Part shown: in pieces, positions 16,542 through 30,351 of the stretch | Position numbering within the stretch: position 1 is the stretch's first letter | Layout: every line of letters begins with the position of its first letter | Assembly: GCF_016908375.1 (NCBI RefSeq) | Contig: NZ_JAFBDS010000008.1 | Span: 1 to 64,000, forward strand | Length of the DNA stretch: 64,000 nt | Direction: 5' to 3' | From: Amphibacillus cookii | GTDB taxonomy: Bacteria; Bacillota; Bacilli; Bacillales; Amphibacillaceae | Notes under the pieces: generated by a model | Database searches by the model: none | What the model saw: only the letters and a program-made list of their open reading frames with translations | Told to the model about the DNA's origin: nothing | Made by a program: the position numbers and the translations under genes

Positions 16542-17705
16542 TTATCTTTCATATATATGGACAATCGGTTCTTCTTCACCTGCTTCACGAACAATCAAGC
16601 TTTCTTGTTGATTACTCGACTTGATATTGACCTCAATCGCAAAGTGAGGCTGAAAGCTGTCCATAATTAAGCCATATACATATTGAGTAAAGCCGACAAC
16701 TTCAGCCTGACCATTAAATTCAATAGGTATTTCTAGTGTAAGCTTACGAATTTGATCACCTTCATAAAAACCTTCGCCGATGATGCCGACATAGTTTGGG
16801 AAATATTCTGCAACTTCTGATTTAAACCCCTCAATCGTAGCTGATAGATCTGGATCTAAATTGCGCGCATCACTAGAAGGAAAGAGTACATACTGTTCAT
16901 CAACAGATTCCCAATTATCGATCGATTGACTCCCACCCTGTACAGTTGTTGTTGCAACAAAGTGACCTGGAACAAGAGCATCTCTTGCTGCCTCACGATA
17001 AATACCAATCATGATTGGTATCTCTTGTAATCCTTCTTTTTGACGCATTCGACTAACTACTTCTTCGGCAATAACAGCCGCTTCTTGCAGCATTTCTTGT
17101 TCTGAAATGTCTTCGTAGTAAAAAGGACCACCAATTTCAGTCTGAAAACGATAATTCGATTTCATCGCAATCCCCAAAGAAATACCAGCTAGCTGAACCG
17201 CATTATCATCCGTTCGAACAAGGTAATTTTGTTCAAGAATATGTGATAAATACCTTGGATTATCTCTTTCTTCCTCGATAATTTCTTCTTCATCGTCTTC
17301 TTCATCGTAATCAACTGATGGATTTAAACCGAGTTCATCTGAGTCAGACTCGCGCTCTAACCAACTATATAATTCACTTCTCTCTAGCTGCTGACCTTCT
17401 TGAAAGTAATGGCTGTCTGGATCAAACACATTTACTGAATGTCGACGTAACCCGTTTTCCAATGCGGGGATATCTAAACGGTTCGCAACTTGGTTCGTTG
17501 TCACACCTCGTGATTGACTCAAACGATAAGGTAATAGAATTTGATATTCCTGATCAGACACACTATAGTTTGGAATGATCGCAGACTCTTGTGCAGCATC
17601 ATCAGGCATTGTTTCATCTACGACTTCTTCTTGATTAGAAAAATCAGGTGCACAGCCGGCTAATACGATGAAAATAACACCTAATATCATTAATAAACGT
17701 TTCAT
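16542..17705 (-). CDS. camS: CamS-family lipoprotein (YerH-type)
   Basis: 387 residues. The lipoprotein signal is MKRLLMILGVIFIVLAGC with lipobox LAGC and lipidated Cys 18. An acidic stretch (about 100-150, with DEEDDEEEII) precedes the conserved CamS domain. In enterococci and staphylococci the cleaved leader of CamS acts as sex pheromone cAM373; the role of the mature protein is unknown. The leader here could also release a short peptide, but no conjugation system is in the window. The gene starts 18 bases after ligA, as in B. subtilis (yerH), and ends the operon. Confidence 0.88.
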   Translation of the reverse strand: MKRLLMILGVIFIVLAGCAPDFSNQEEVVDETMPDDAAQESAIIPNYSVSDQEYQILLPYRLSQSRGVTTNQVANRLDIPALENGLRRHSVNVFDPDSHYFQEGQQLERSELYSWLERESDSDELGLNPSVDYDEEDDEEEIIEEERDNPRYLSHILEQNYLVRTDDNAVQLAGISLGIAMKSNYRFQTEIGGPFYYEDISEQEMLQEAAVIAEEVVSRMRQKEGLQEIPIMIGIYREAARDALVPGHFVATTTVQGGSQSIDNWESVDEQYVLFPSSDARNLDPDLSATIEGFKSEVAEYFPNYVGIIGEGFYEGDQIRKLTLEIPIEFNGQAEVVGFTQYVYGLIMDSFQPHFAIEVNIKSSNQQESLIVREAGEEEPIVHIYER

Positions 17706-17723
17706 CCCAGTCCTCCTCTCTTT

Positions 17724-21972
<4,249 letters not shown>

Positions 21973-21988
21973 ACTATCACCGTCCTTA

Positions 21989-22675
21989 TCAATGTTTAAC
22001 TGCTGCTACTGTTTCTATCGCTTCATCAAACTGTTCATATAAGCCATTTCCCACAACAATTACATCCGCATATTGCGCCATTTCTTCTGCCTGTGAGCGA
22101 TGCTTAATGCCGCCACCATAAACAAGCTGAGTGTGTTGCAGTTCTTGTTTAACTTTTTTGACCAGTGCCGGATCACCATATGTACCACTATATTCGATAT
22201 AGAAGATCGGTAATTTAAACATATGCTCAGCCATTTGGGCATAAGCAATCACATCATCGCTATCAGGTAAGCGACAATTGGTTAATTGATAGGCTTTGGC
22301 ATCGGGATTTAAGATCACATAGCCTTCTGTCACTAGTTCATCCCAATTTAAGAAGTGACCGTATTCTTTCACTGCTTGATGTTGAATATCCATCATCCAC
22401 TTCTTCTCACGACTGTTTAAAACCATTGGAATATGATAAAAGTCAAAACCAGGTGTGATCGCATCAAGGGTTGATACCTCAAGTACACAAGGGACGGTAT
22501 AACGACGAATGTGACTCATTAAATCAAGCACACCATCAAGGGTAACATTGTCTGTTCCACCAACGATAATGGCATCCGTTCCAGATTGACATATTTGATC
22601 TAACTGTTGATCAGTTAGCGATTTATTCGGGTCTAGTTTAAATACATGCTTCCATGCCTTGCGATTATACAACAT
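21989..22675 (-). CDS. pcrB: Heptaprenylglyceryl phosphate synthase PcrB
   Basis: 228 residues, TIM-barrel GGGP-synthase family: [20 protein letters not shown] near the start, [11 protein letters not shown] (about 155) and VYGGGIKHR (about 185) bind the glycerol phosphate and prenyl diphosphate. In bacilli it joins heptaprenyl diphosphate to sn-glycerol-1-phosphate. It is the first gene of pcrB-pcrA-ligA-camS and ends 16 bases before pcrA. Confidence 0.95.
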   Translation of the reverse strand: MLYNRKAWKHVFKLDPNKSLTDQQLDQICQSGTDAIIVGGTDNVTLDGVLDLMSHIRRYTVPCVLEVSTLDAITPGFDFYHIPMVLNSREKKWMMDIQHQAVKEYGHFLNWDELVTEGYVILNPDAKAYQLTNCRLPDSDDVIAYAQMAEHMFKLPIFYIEYSGTYGDPALVKKVKQELQHTQLVYGGGIKHRSQAEEMAQYADVIVVGNGLYEQFDEAIETVAAVKH

Positions 22676-22775
22676 GAAGCCTCCAATCTCTTTCTTTTCA
22701 TCTCTTCATTATAACAAAAACAACATCAAAACGGGGAAATTTTATCAAGGAATCATCAATTAATCGACTTAATAA

Positions 22776-22903
22776 AATGAAACTTCAATCCGTGGTAGTT
22801 GAGTGAATCAGGCCATTAGCGTCCGTTAGCGTCTACCTATATCAATTGACCTTTGCTTTCTATTTTGTGGCAGGCGTTTACGGACGGTTATCTGTGATAA
22901 ATA
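22776..22903 (+). repeat. R1 dispersed repeat, copy D
   Basis: Hairpin 1 is almost lost (CTTCAATCCGTGG). Hairpin 2 is strong: CCGTTAGCGTCTACC pairs with GGCAGGCGTTTACGG. It lies upstream of pcrB and about 70 bases from copy E in the same orientation. Confidence 0.85.
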
Positions 22904-22918
22904 CTTATTTGCACAGCT

Positions 22919-22953
22919 AAAAAACGCACCGCCAAGTTTAGCAGTACGTTTAT
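22919..22953 (-). terminator. Terminator between the two R1 copies
   Basis: On the minus strand AAACGTACTGC, a loop and GCGGTGCGTTTTTT form a stem with G-U pairs and a T-tract. It probably ends the yerB-yerC-oxidoreductase transcript. Confidence 0.7.
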
Positions 22954-22971
22954 TGAGATATCCAATATAAA

Positions 22972-23118
22972 ACGAAACTTCTATCAGTGGGCATTTTCGT
23001 ACTTCGCCCACTGATTGTAGGTTCATTAAGTGAATCAGGCCATTAGCGTCCGTTAGTATTTACCTAAATAGATTGACCTCTGTTCTCTATTTTGATATGG
23101 ATGTTTTACGGAATGGGT
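22972..23118 (+). repeat. R1 dispersed repeat, copy E (full hairpin 1)
   Basis: Hairpin 1 is the best in the window: ATCAGTGGGC and GCCCACTGAT around 13 bases. Hairpin 2 is shorter than in copy D (CGTTAGTATTTACC / GGATGTTTTACGG). It begins about 40 bases past the oxidoreductase stop codon. Confidence 0.85.
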
Positions 23119-23156
23119 TCACTTTTTTGTATGGCGTAAAAAAGCGTTAAATGGTG

Positions 23157-24143
23157 TTAAATGTCATCAGCAGGAAAGCGCAGGCCGATAGAAGCTCTCG
23201 CCTGATCAAGCAGTTTCATTGTATTTAACGACACCATATGACTATTCACATCACTTTCACGCGAACCGTCCTGTAATAAGCCGACAAAATGGTTGATTTC
23301 ATAATACATCGTATTTTGTTTTTGCTCAACAGAAATATCGGTAACCGTTCCTTCATTATCAATTAGAGTCAACTTACGCATATCACTCCATTTATCAACG
23401 ACAATTGTCCCCTTTTCACCTTGAATTTCTGACGGGATATTAGAATTTGTAATTTTTGAAAACATTAAATCTGCAGTTAGTTCTGGATATTTAACAGCGA
23501 TAGTTCCTTGACCGTCCACACCAGAATCAAGCATATAGGCATTGGCATTGGCATGTTCAGGGGCACCGAACAATGCCACCATTGGATAAGCTGTATAAAT
23601 ACCGATATCCATCAATGATCCATTAGAGAATTCGGGCTTAAAGGCATTTAGCACAACACCTTCCTTATACTGATCATACCGTGATGAATATTGACAGAAA
23701 TTAGCTATCAAATGACGAACAGGCCCAATCGTTGTCAGATGATTTCTAAGCACCTTAAAGTTAGGTAAATGGGTAGTTTTCATCCCTTCCATTAATAAAA
23801 CATCATGCTTTTTAGCTACTGCAATCATTTGCTCAACTTCTCGTTGATTCGATGCGATTGGTTTCTCAACAAAGACATGTTTACCTTGCTCCATACAGCG
23901 GATAGCTTGCTCAGCATGAAGTGATGTTGGACTAGCAATATAAACCGCATCAATCTTATCACTTTGCGCAAAGTGATCGATATCCGTATAGGTCGTATCA
24001 ACTTGATACTTAGCAGCAAAAACTTCTGCCTTTTCTTTAGTCCTTGAATAAACAGCAGTTAACCTAAAATCATCTACCATAAAACCAGCTTCTAAAAACC
24101 GATCTGTAATCCAATTTGTTCCTATTACACCAAAACGCACCAT
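23157..24143 (-). CDS. Gfo/Idh/MocA-family oxidoreductase
   Basis: 328 residues from the ATG before GTGCG; GAGAGG lies nine bases upstream, whereas the ATG at 24152 touches that site. The N-terminal Rossmann fold begins VRFGVIGTNWITDRF. The family motif FVEKPIASN (about 92-100) holds the conserved Lys. The C-terminal alpha/beta domain has GSLMDIGIYTAYP with a catalytic-type Asp. These enzymes oxidise or reduce sugars or cyclitols with NAD(P); the substrate is unknown. It overlaps or abuts yerC, in the place where B. subtilis has yerD, so it is a lineage-specific operon member. Confidence 0.88.
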   Translation of the reverse strand: MVRFGVIGTNWITDRFLEAGFMVDDFRLTAVYSRTKEKAEVFAAKYQVDTTYTDIDHFAQSDKIDAVYIASPTSLHAEQAIRCMEQGKHVFVEKPIASNQREVEQMIAVAKKHDVLLMEGMKTTHLPNFKVLRNHLTTIGPVRHLIANFCQYSSRYDQYKEGVVLNAFKPEFSNGSLMDIGIYTAYPMVALFGAPEHANANAYMLDSGVDGQGTIAVKYPELTADLMFSKITNSNIPSEIQGEKGTIVVDKWSDMRKLTLIDNEGTVTDISVEQKQNTMYYEINHFVGLLQDGSRESDVNSHMVSLNTMKLLDQARASIGLRFPADDI

Positions 24144-24158
24144 TGTAGCCATCCTCTC

Positions 24159-24461
24159 TTATTCCTCAGTTTTTTTAGTCATTCGATCTAATACTGTTGT
24201 ATAACCTTCACTTCCATAAGTCAAACACCGTTTAACACGTGATATCGTTGTTGTTGACGCATGCGATTCTTCGACAATCGCATGGTAAGTTTGGCCTTCA
24301 TAAAGCATCTTTGCTACCATTAACCGTTGAGCAAGTGCCTGAATTTCGTTCATTGTGGCAAGATCATCAAAAAAACGATAACATTCTTCACGATCCTTTA
24401 ATGTTAAAATCGCATCAAACAACTGATCAAGCTGTTCTCCTCTCAATTTATCGATTTGCAT
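24159..24461 (-). CDS. yerC: YerC/YecD-family TrpR-like DNA-binding protein
   Basis: 100 residues. The TrpR-superfamily helix-turn-helix includes LATMNEIQALAQRLMVAKML (35-54) and the recognition part ESHASTTTISRVKRCLTYG (65-83). The family is restricted to Firmicutes and its target is unknown. It lies 13 bases after yerB and about 15 before the oxidoreductase start, so it belongs to one operon. AGGAGG precedes the ATG. Confidence 0.9.
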   Translation of the reverse strand: MQIDKLRGEQLDQLFDAILTLKDREECYRFFDDLATMNEIQALAQRLMVAKMLYEGQTYHAIVEESHASTTTISRVKRCLTYGSEGYTTVLDRMTKKTEE

Positions 24462-24474
24462 TGACGTTAACCTC

Positions 24475-25515
24475 CTATTCCATTTCCGTTATCCCATTCA
24501 AGCCTGGATCTGTCGGAACTACATTAACCCATGTTTTCCCCGGAACAAATCCGACAGGCTCATCATTGCGTACCGGAATGATTCTACCTTCACTATTTTT
24601 CCACTGGATCTTCTGAATCTTACCCTTTTGCAATAAATAAGCATTGCCACCTGATGTTAGATCAATATCTCGTCGTCCTTGATCATCAATCACTTGGTGT
24701 GGGGTTTCTATGATGAAAACATTATCCAATTCAATTGCTGTTTCATTTCCTAATTCAACGGTTTGTTGTTGATTATTATAACGCAAGTACTTATCCATTG
24801 TCTCATCATATACGTATCGAACGGATTCTTGTCCATAATATAAGGTGACTTCAGACCGTTGTTCTCCGGCAATATCATCAAAAGCTTCCTCATCTAAAAA
24901 TGTTAAAGGCTCATATGTAGCTTCCATATCATAGCCTTGATTAGTCGCAACATCCGCTACAGCTTGATACTGCAAATAAGAATTATGTGGAGCAACACGG
25001 AAAGATTCTCTAACAAACAAATGACCATCATTATCAAAATAGGCTCCATTCAAATGGTCAGCTGCACCGCCTTTAAGCATATTTTCAATAAAATCTGCTG
25101 CTCCATGGTAAACATAAAGCGCATTGTAATCATCAGCTAAGTTAAAATAATACGGACGTGCACTCCGAACAGGTCCTACGACCTCTGGTTCTTCACTTTG
25201 AAACATTGCTAAAAAGCGTGTTGTTTGTCCTTCAGCTAGCAATTCAAACACAATATCAGCTTGAGATAGACCCGTTTGGGGACGGGCAGCCGGATGGTTA
25301 TTAATCATCACACTCACAATTCGGTTCGTAACAGGGTGGGAAGACGGCAACCCTGTTAGCGGATAATAAAATTGAGGTTCAGATGTTTCAATCGGTTCCT
25401 GGTCGATTTCTTTTGAAGGCACATTTTGACCTGTTTGATCCGCATTATCACTAGAACAAGCAATTAAAATAATTAAACACAACATAATAAGACTTAATAA
25501 TTTCTTTGTTATCAT
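24475..25515 (-). CDS. yerB: YerB-family lipoprotein (DUF3048)
   Basis: 346 residues from the ATG of MITKKLLSL; the ATG nine bases upstream lies in the ribosome binding site (AAAGGATGGG). The signal is MITKKLLSLIMLCLIILIAC with lipobox and lipidated Cys 20, then a Ser/Asp/Gln linker. DUF3048 blocks include LTGLPSSHPVTNRIVSVMIN, ARPQTGLSQADIVFELLAEG and PVRSARPYYFNLA. The C-terminal domain carries an SSGG-like turn and ends PGLNGITEME. Function is unknown; the protein is anchored outside the membrane. First gene of yerB-yerC-oxidoreductase. Confidence 0.9.
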   Translation of the reverse strand: MITKKLLSLIMLCLIILIACSSDNADQTGQNVPSKEIDQEPIETSEPQFYYPLTGLPSSHPVTNRIVSVMINNHPAARPQTGLSQADIVFELLAEGQTTRFLAMFQSEEPEVVGPVRSARPYYFNLADDYNALYVYHGAADFIENMLKGGAADHLNGAYFDNDGHLFVRESFRVAPHNSYLQYQAVADVATNQGYDMEATYEPLTFLDEEAFDDIAGEQRSEVTLYYGQESVRYVYDETMDKYLRYNNQQQTVELGNETAIELDNVFIIETPHQVIDDQGRRDIDLTSGGNAYLLQKGKIQKIQWKNSEGRIIPVRNDEPVGFVPGKTWVNVVPTDPGLNGITEME

Positions 25516-25651
25516 GACACCCATCCTTTACTAACATATAAGTTAACGCGCTTTATTTTACGTTAAGAAAGCTTAAAAATTTCAAAGACTAAGCCTAAGA
25601 AAATCAATAAATTCGCTAAGAGAGGAGCGAAGACCACTTTTTCTAATCTTT

Positions 25652-25657
25652 ATTATA
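25652..25657 (-). promoter_or_regulatory. -10 box likely for yerB
   Basis: TATAAT on the minus strand, about 135 bases before yerB. No good -35 box is visible at the right spacing. Confidence 0.35.
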
Positions 25658-25804
25658 ACAAAGATCTCCACGAAGCGCTTGGCTTTTTCAAAGACCGACA
25701 CCTAGTAGAAAACACCCTGTTACGCAAATAAAACAAGTTCCTTTCTTTGTTAAAATAAACCGTTTCCACAAAAGCCCTAGGCAACACGCGTTATCCAAGA
25801 TACA

Positions 25805-25837
25805 ATGATCATTGATAACGCTTTTATGAATGATCAT
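25805..25837 (+). promoter_or_regulatory. Catabolite-type site inside a 9-bp palindrome
   Basis: TGATAACGCTTTTA (25813-25826) fits the CcpA cre consensus with one mismatch. It lies between the arms ATGATCATT (25805-25813) and AATGATCAT (25829-25837). A weaker cre-like TGGAAACGGTTTA lies on the minus strand near 25755. Such sites suit a carbohydrate gene, which follows 60 bases downstream. Confidence 0.5.
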
Positions 25838-25898
25838 GTCTTTCATAAAAGGATAACTAACTAGGATAACCGATATAAGAAATGGAGGCAAATGACTT

Positions 25899-27212
25899 AT
25901 GACAAAAAAGTTAAAAGTTGCAACGATTGGTGGAGGTTCAAGTTACACACCAGAATTAATTGAAGGATTTATTAAACGTTATGATGAGTTTCCATTAACA
26001 GAGCTTTGGCTTGTTGATATTGAAGCAGGAAAAGAAAAACTTGAAATTGTAGGAGAGCTTGCCAAGCGTATGGTGAAAAAAGCAGGCTTACCGATTGATG
26101 TTCATTTAACATTAGACCGTGAAGTGGCCTTAAAAGACGCAGACTTTGTCACGACCCAATTCCGTGTTGGTTTATTAGAAGCACGCGCTAAGGACGAACG
26201 GATACCATTGAAATATGGGGTTTTAGGGCAAGAAACCAACGGGCCTGGAGGACTATTCAAAGGGCTACGTACGATTCCAGTTATTGTAGATATATGTCGT
26301 GATATCGAACGTCTCTGTCCTGATGCTTGGTTGATTAACTTTACTAACCCAGCCGGAATGGTTACAGAAGCTGTACTTCGTTACACGAATATTAAGAAAG
26401 TGGTTGGCTTATGTAATGTGCCAATCGGTATTGAAATGGGTGTTGCGAAGTTACTCGATGTTGAACACTCAAGAATCCGTATTGACTTTGCCGGTTTAAA
26501 TCACATGGTTTATGGCTTGGATGTTTATTTAGATGGCGTAAGTGTCAAAGACAAAGTGATTGAAATGTTAACAGATCCAGAAAACACAAGCTTTGTCAAA
26601 AACATTGAAGGTATCGGTTGGGAGCCAAGCTTTATCCGTGCTTTAAATGCCCTTACTTGTCCGTACCATAACTACTACTATAAATCTCAGGACATGCTTG
26701 AAAAAACGAAGAAAGATGCAGCAGAAAAAGGAACACGTGCAGAAGTTGTTCTTAAATTAGAAAAAGAGCTATTTGAACTTTATAAAGATCCTGAACTAGC
26801 CATTAAACCACCTCAACTTGAAGAACGTGGAGGCGCTTATTATTCAGATGCAGCCGTTCGGTTGATTACATCTATTTATAATGACAAACGTGACATTCAA
26901 CCTGTAAACACGAGAAATAATGGAGCCATTGCAAGTATTCCGAATGATTCAGCAGTAGAAGTAAGTAGCATCATTACAAAAGATGGACCTAAACCGATCA
27001 CAGTCGGGGACTTACCTGTTGCTGTTCGTGGATTAGTCCAACAAATTAAATCATTCGAACGGATTGGTGCAGAAGCAGCGGTAACTGGTGATTATGATAA
27101 GGCTGTCTTGGCTCTAACCATTAACCCACTTACCCCATCTGATACTGTTGCTAAACAAATTGTAGATGAAATGATGGAAGCACATAAAGAGCACTTGCCA
27201 CAATTCTCTTAA
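25899..27212 (+). CDS. licH: 6-phospho-beta-glucosidase, GH4 family
   Basis: 437 residues. The NAD-binding Rossmann motif VATIGGGSSYTPEL is at 7-20. Metal ligands Cys 172 (GLCNVPIG) and His 202 (GLNHM), and NFTNPAG at 147-153, are typical of GH4, which uses NAD+ and Mn2+ in an unusual oxidation-elimination mechanism. The closest pattern is LicH/CelF, hydrolysing phosphorylated beta-glucosides imported by a PTS. No PTS gene is adjacent, so sugar specificity is inferred. GGAGG lies upstream. A cre-like site and a palindrome precede it. Confidence 0.88.
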   Translation: MTKKLKVATIGGGSSYTPELIEGFIKRYDEFPLTELWLVDIEAGKEKLEIVGELAKRMVKKAGLPIDVHLTLDREVALKDADFVTTQFRVGLLEARAKDERIPLKYGVLGQETNGPGGLFKGLRTIPVIVDICRDIERLCPDAWLINFTNPAGMVTEAVLRYTNIKKVVGLCNVPIGIEMGVAKLLDVEHSRIRIDFAGLNHMVYGLDVYLDGVSVKDKVIEMLTDPENTSFVKNIEGIGWEPSFIRALNALTCPYHNYYYKSQDMLEKTKKDAAEKGTRAEVVLKLEKELFELYKDPELAIKPPQLEERGGAYYSDAAVRLITSIYNDKRDIQPVNTRNNGAIASIPNDSAVEVSSIITKDGPKPITVGDLPVAVRGLVQQIKSFERIGAEAAVTGDYDKAVLALTINPLTPSDTVAKQIVDEMMEAHKEHLPQFS

Positions 27213-27245
27213 TGAATTCTGTTTAACCGTAAATACTTAAGATAC

Positions 27246-27281
27246 AACGCAGTGATTTAAGTTACTGCGTTGCTTTTTGTT
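27246..27281 (+). terminator. Terminator of the GH4 gene
   Basis: Arms AACGCAGT and ACTGCGTT with a loop of about 11 bases, then GCTTTTTG. Confidence 0.85.
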
Positions 27282-27363
27282 CGTCATTACACCTATTGTT
27301 TGTTATAATGTGAAGGTCTTGTGAAAATACACATAGAAAAATGACAAATAAAGGAGAACAGTT

Positions 27364-28623
27364 ATGACACACAAAAAAATACCATTTTGGAAAAGACTCC
27401 ATATTCATGCAATTACCATATTAGTCATTGTTCTACTGATAAATACAACCCTCTCTGGGCTGTTATTAAATTTAATTGAGATGACCGGTATAGAATTAGG
27501 TCTAATTGGACAATTTTTAAACGGTTTTATGAATATCATTGTGGCTACCATCTTAATTAGCTTGTTTATTAACTATTACATTATTAAACCGATCCAAACG
27601 ATGGAGCAAAAGATTTACCAGTTCCAGCAAGGTGACTATTCTGTCCGAGTAAACACGAAGAATTTCAATGAAATTGGCGTACTCAGTCATGGTTTAAATG
27701 AGATGTTCACCCAAATTGAACAGCATCAAAACGATCAGCAAACCCAAATTGATTTTGTAGAAAATAAATCACAAACCATTTCCGATAAAGTTGATCATTT
27801 AACAAAGGAAATGCGTTCAATGAACAAATATTTTGACGATATTTCAAATAGTGCCCTTGAGCAATTAAGTACATTTGAAGAAACTTCAGCTGTGACAGAT
27901 AACATGAACGAGCAATTTCAGGGAATTGCTCAGCACATCACTGAATTGACAGAATCTTTCAATAAAATGCGCACCAGTACCGATGCCGGCATTAATCAAG
28001 TGAATCAGTCCTCAAATGCAATGGAGGAAATCGCAAGTAATTCTGATCAAACCAAAGCTATTGTTTCTGAGCTTACCAATGAAATCGATAAAATAAAAGG
28101 CATTGTCACGCTTATTAACGATATCTCTGAACAAACCAATTTATTGGCATTAAATGCGTCGATAGAGGCTGCTAGAGCAGGGGAACATGGTAAAGGCTTC
28201 TCAATCGTTGCCGAAGAAGTAAGAAAACTTGCTGAGCGTTCGGTTGATGCCACAGACCAGATTGCGAAAACCGTTGATCAAATTTTAGCTGGTGTTGATC
28301 AATTTACAACACAAACAGAGACACAAGCAACAAATATAGCCGATGAATCCGGCAAAATTTTAGCCATTAATAAGGACTTCAAACAGTTTGCAAAAAATAT
28401 TTCTGATAATATTAAGATGATTGATACTATTAATCAACATACACAAGATATCTCTAAATCTAGTGAAGAGATTGCTAGTGCGATGGAACAAGCAACATCG
28501 ACGACAGAATCAACCACTGAGCATGTTGTTAAAATGAATGATGTCATTTCAGAACAACTTAAGCACGCGGAAACGATCAATGCTGAAGTTGCCGATTTAA
28601 AATCATCTTTTCATACACATTAA
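27364..28623 (+). CDS. Methyl-accepting chemotaxis protein without extracellular sensor
   Basis: 419 residues. Two membrane segments (about 15-37 and 46-70) are separated by only about ten residues, so there is no external ligand domain. A HAMP-like segment starts [20 protein letters not shown] (about 73-92). The long signalling coiled coil (about 130-419) carries the conserved tip [19 protein letters not shown] with [15 protein letters not shown]. It should signal through CheW/CheA to flagella, possibly sensing membrane or internal state. AGGAGA precedes the ATG. The gene is alone between two terminators. Confidence 0.92.
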   Translation: MTHKKIPFWKRLHIHAITILVIVLLINTTLSGLLLNLIEMTGIELGLIGQFLNGFMNIIVATILISLFINYYIIKPIQTMEQKIYQFQQGDYSVRVNTKNFNEIGVLSHGLNEMFTQIEQHQNDQQTQIDFVENKSQTISDKVDHLTKEMRSMNKYFDDISNSALEQLSTFEETSAVTDNMNEQFQGIAQHITELTESFNKMRTSTDAGINQVNQSSNAMEEIASNSDQTKAIVSELTNEIDKIKGIVTLINDISEQTNLLALNASIEAARAGEHGKGFSIVAEEVRKLAERSVDATDQIAKTVDQILAGVDQFTTQTETQATNIADESGKILAINKDFKQFAKNISDNIKMIDTINQHTQDISKSSEEIASAMEQATSTTESTTEHVVKMNDVISEQLKHAETINAEVADLKSSFHTH

Positions 28624-28641
28624 ACAATAGTAAATCATGCC

Positions 28642-28688
28642 ATGGGCACGATTCTAGGTTACCTACTGTAAACCTAGACCGTGCCCAG
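28642..28688. terminator. Bidirectional hairpin between convergent genes
   Basis: Long nested arms TGGGCACG...CTAGGTT and AACCTAG...CGTGCCCA. It is shared by the chemoreceptor (plus) and the ABC permease (minus). It has only a short T-run. Confidence 0.65.
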
Positions 28689-28743
28689 TATTTTACCGAA
28701 ACGTTAGAAGAACTAAAACATACCTTCTCATTTTTCATTTTCA

Positions 28744-30351
28744 TTACAGAACTTTCTTCCAAACAAAAAAGTTCGCAATAAGCAACACAAGCAAGTAAAT
28801 ATATAAACCCAATGGGATCAAGGTGAAGGCAAAATGAATAAAGGCAAATATTCCAATTACAAACATGGCGACAAATACTAACACTGCACCCGCTGAATCA
28901 CTAAAAGAAAAAGATGCTGAAAACGGGTATGTACCATTGTTAAAGATTTTATGACAGATCACCGTAAATAAGCATGCAGTGACAAGAATAATAAATAAAT
29001 CAAGGAACAGTGAAAACTCTATCATGACCATATAAACAATCAGTAATACACTCAACAATGGTAAGCATAGTTGAACAAAAAATGCTTTCAATGTCCCACG
29101 ATAATATAGACTTCGGTTTTCTATCGGTACCACTTTATATATCCATGCACCATTTGCTTTACTAGAATACTTTAACATATAAACCACGTTTGGAATCATC
29201 AACAACACAAAGTATCCATAAAGATAACTAAGTCCACCACCGAACCCTTGATCAGGGTTAAATAAATTAAGCAACAAGAACAGCGGTAAGATAATTGAAA
29301 TAGCTAATGAAGGATATACTTTTAATTTAAACTCACGCTCTTGTCGCATCATTGCACAAGCAAACGTGAAAATCGTCCGTTCTTGAACATCACGACAGAC
29401 GATCCGGCCTATCAACGTTGACCACCAATGCTTTTTAGGCTTACCTGTATGACTGGTCATCAATAGTTTTTGTAAGTTGCGTTCGAAAGTAGGCATCCAT
29501 TTGAAATAAAGCGATATCGATAATAAAGGAATCAAAACAGCAAGTACCGAAGATATGATCAACACTAATGAATAATTGTTAAGTAAAAACATCTCAAAAA
29601 CAGCACCAAACCAAATCGGCGGTAGAAATATGTGCCACCACTGCCAATCGATTGTAATCGATAAGTCAACAACACCAAAAGATTGCACAATCAATTGATA
29701 ACCTATAAACAACCCAACAGTTAAAAAGATCTGAATCATATTAATAAGATTGCTTAATTTTTCACCATCAAAAAATTTTAAAATAGTCATATAGAAAAGG
29801 GCGGTTATAACCATACAAAATACTGCATTTAAAATAATGCTTATAAAAAACAATAATGCAAATAGTGGGCCTTGGACCAGGCTACTTACTAAAGGGACTA
29901 ATAAAAAAGCCCCCGTCAATTGCACCATATAAATGATAATGTGGGTAAACTTTGCTAATGCTCGTGTTCGCGCATCTAGTGGTTTGGTATCCAAAATCAC
30001 TTTATCTCGAACATCTAATAAGACAAATGAGAAATCCGATATCATCGATGTTATTAAAATAAATATCATTATAGCGAAGACAATCATCATCTGCAATAGA
30101 TAAGAATCCTCAGAAATAAGAAATGGGATAAGGAACAAGCCATAAAAAGCATATAATAATAATGATTTAACAAATGGAGTCATGATTGGATCTGCACGCT
30201 GTTTGCCACCTTGCATAATTGTAGGTACACGACGATGATCCATTTTGATTTTAAATGCAATAATTAATCTTAGCGAACGATAATCTGCCTTTAACAAACG
30301 AAATAGCCAGGCAAATTGATCAAGTATTTTTAATGTTAATGACTCATTCAT
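28744..30351 (-). CDS. ABC transporter permease subunit (ABC-2-like)
   Basis: About 535 residues from the ATG of MNESLTLKIL, with GGAG ten bases upstream; this start overlaps the ATPase stop by eight bases. At least ten hydrophobic segments are visible in two blocks (about 65-240 and 340-530) with a cytoplasmic Lys/Arg-rich loop between. No family-specific motif is certain; it resembles large bacilli ABC-2 permeases partnered with a single ATPase. Cargo is unknown: lipid, peptide or drug export are all possible. Confidence 0.8.
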   Translation of the reverse strand: MNESLTLKILDQFAWLFRLLKADYRSLRLIIAFKIKMDHRRVPTIMQGGKQRADPIMTPFVKSLLLYAFYGLFLIPFLISEDSYLLQMMIVFAIMIFILITSMISDFSFVLLDVRDKVILDTKPLDARTRALAKFTHIIIYMVQLTGAFLLVPLVSSLVQGPLFALLFFISIILNAVFCMVITALFYMTILKFFDGEKLSNLINMIQIFLTVGLFIGYQLIVQSFGVVDLSITIDWQWWHIFLPPIWFGAVFEMFLLNNYSLVLIISSVLAVLIPLLSISLYFKWMPTFERNLQKLLMTSHTGKPKKHWWSTLIGRIVCRDVQERTIFTFACAMMRQEREFKLKVYPSLAISIILPLFLLLNLFNPDQGFGGGLSYLYGYFVLLMIPNVVYMLKYSSKANGAWIYKVVPIENRSLYYRGTLKAFFVQLCLPLLSVLLIVYMVMIEFSLFLDLFIILVTACLFTVICHKIFNNGTYPFSASFSFSDSAGAVLVFVAMFVIGIFAFIHFAFTLIPLGLYIYLLVLLIANFFVWKKVL

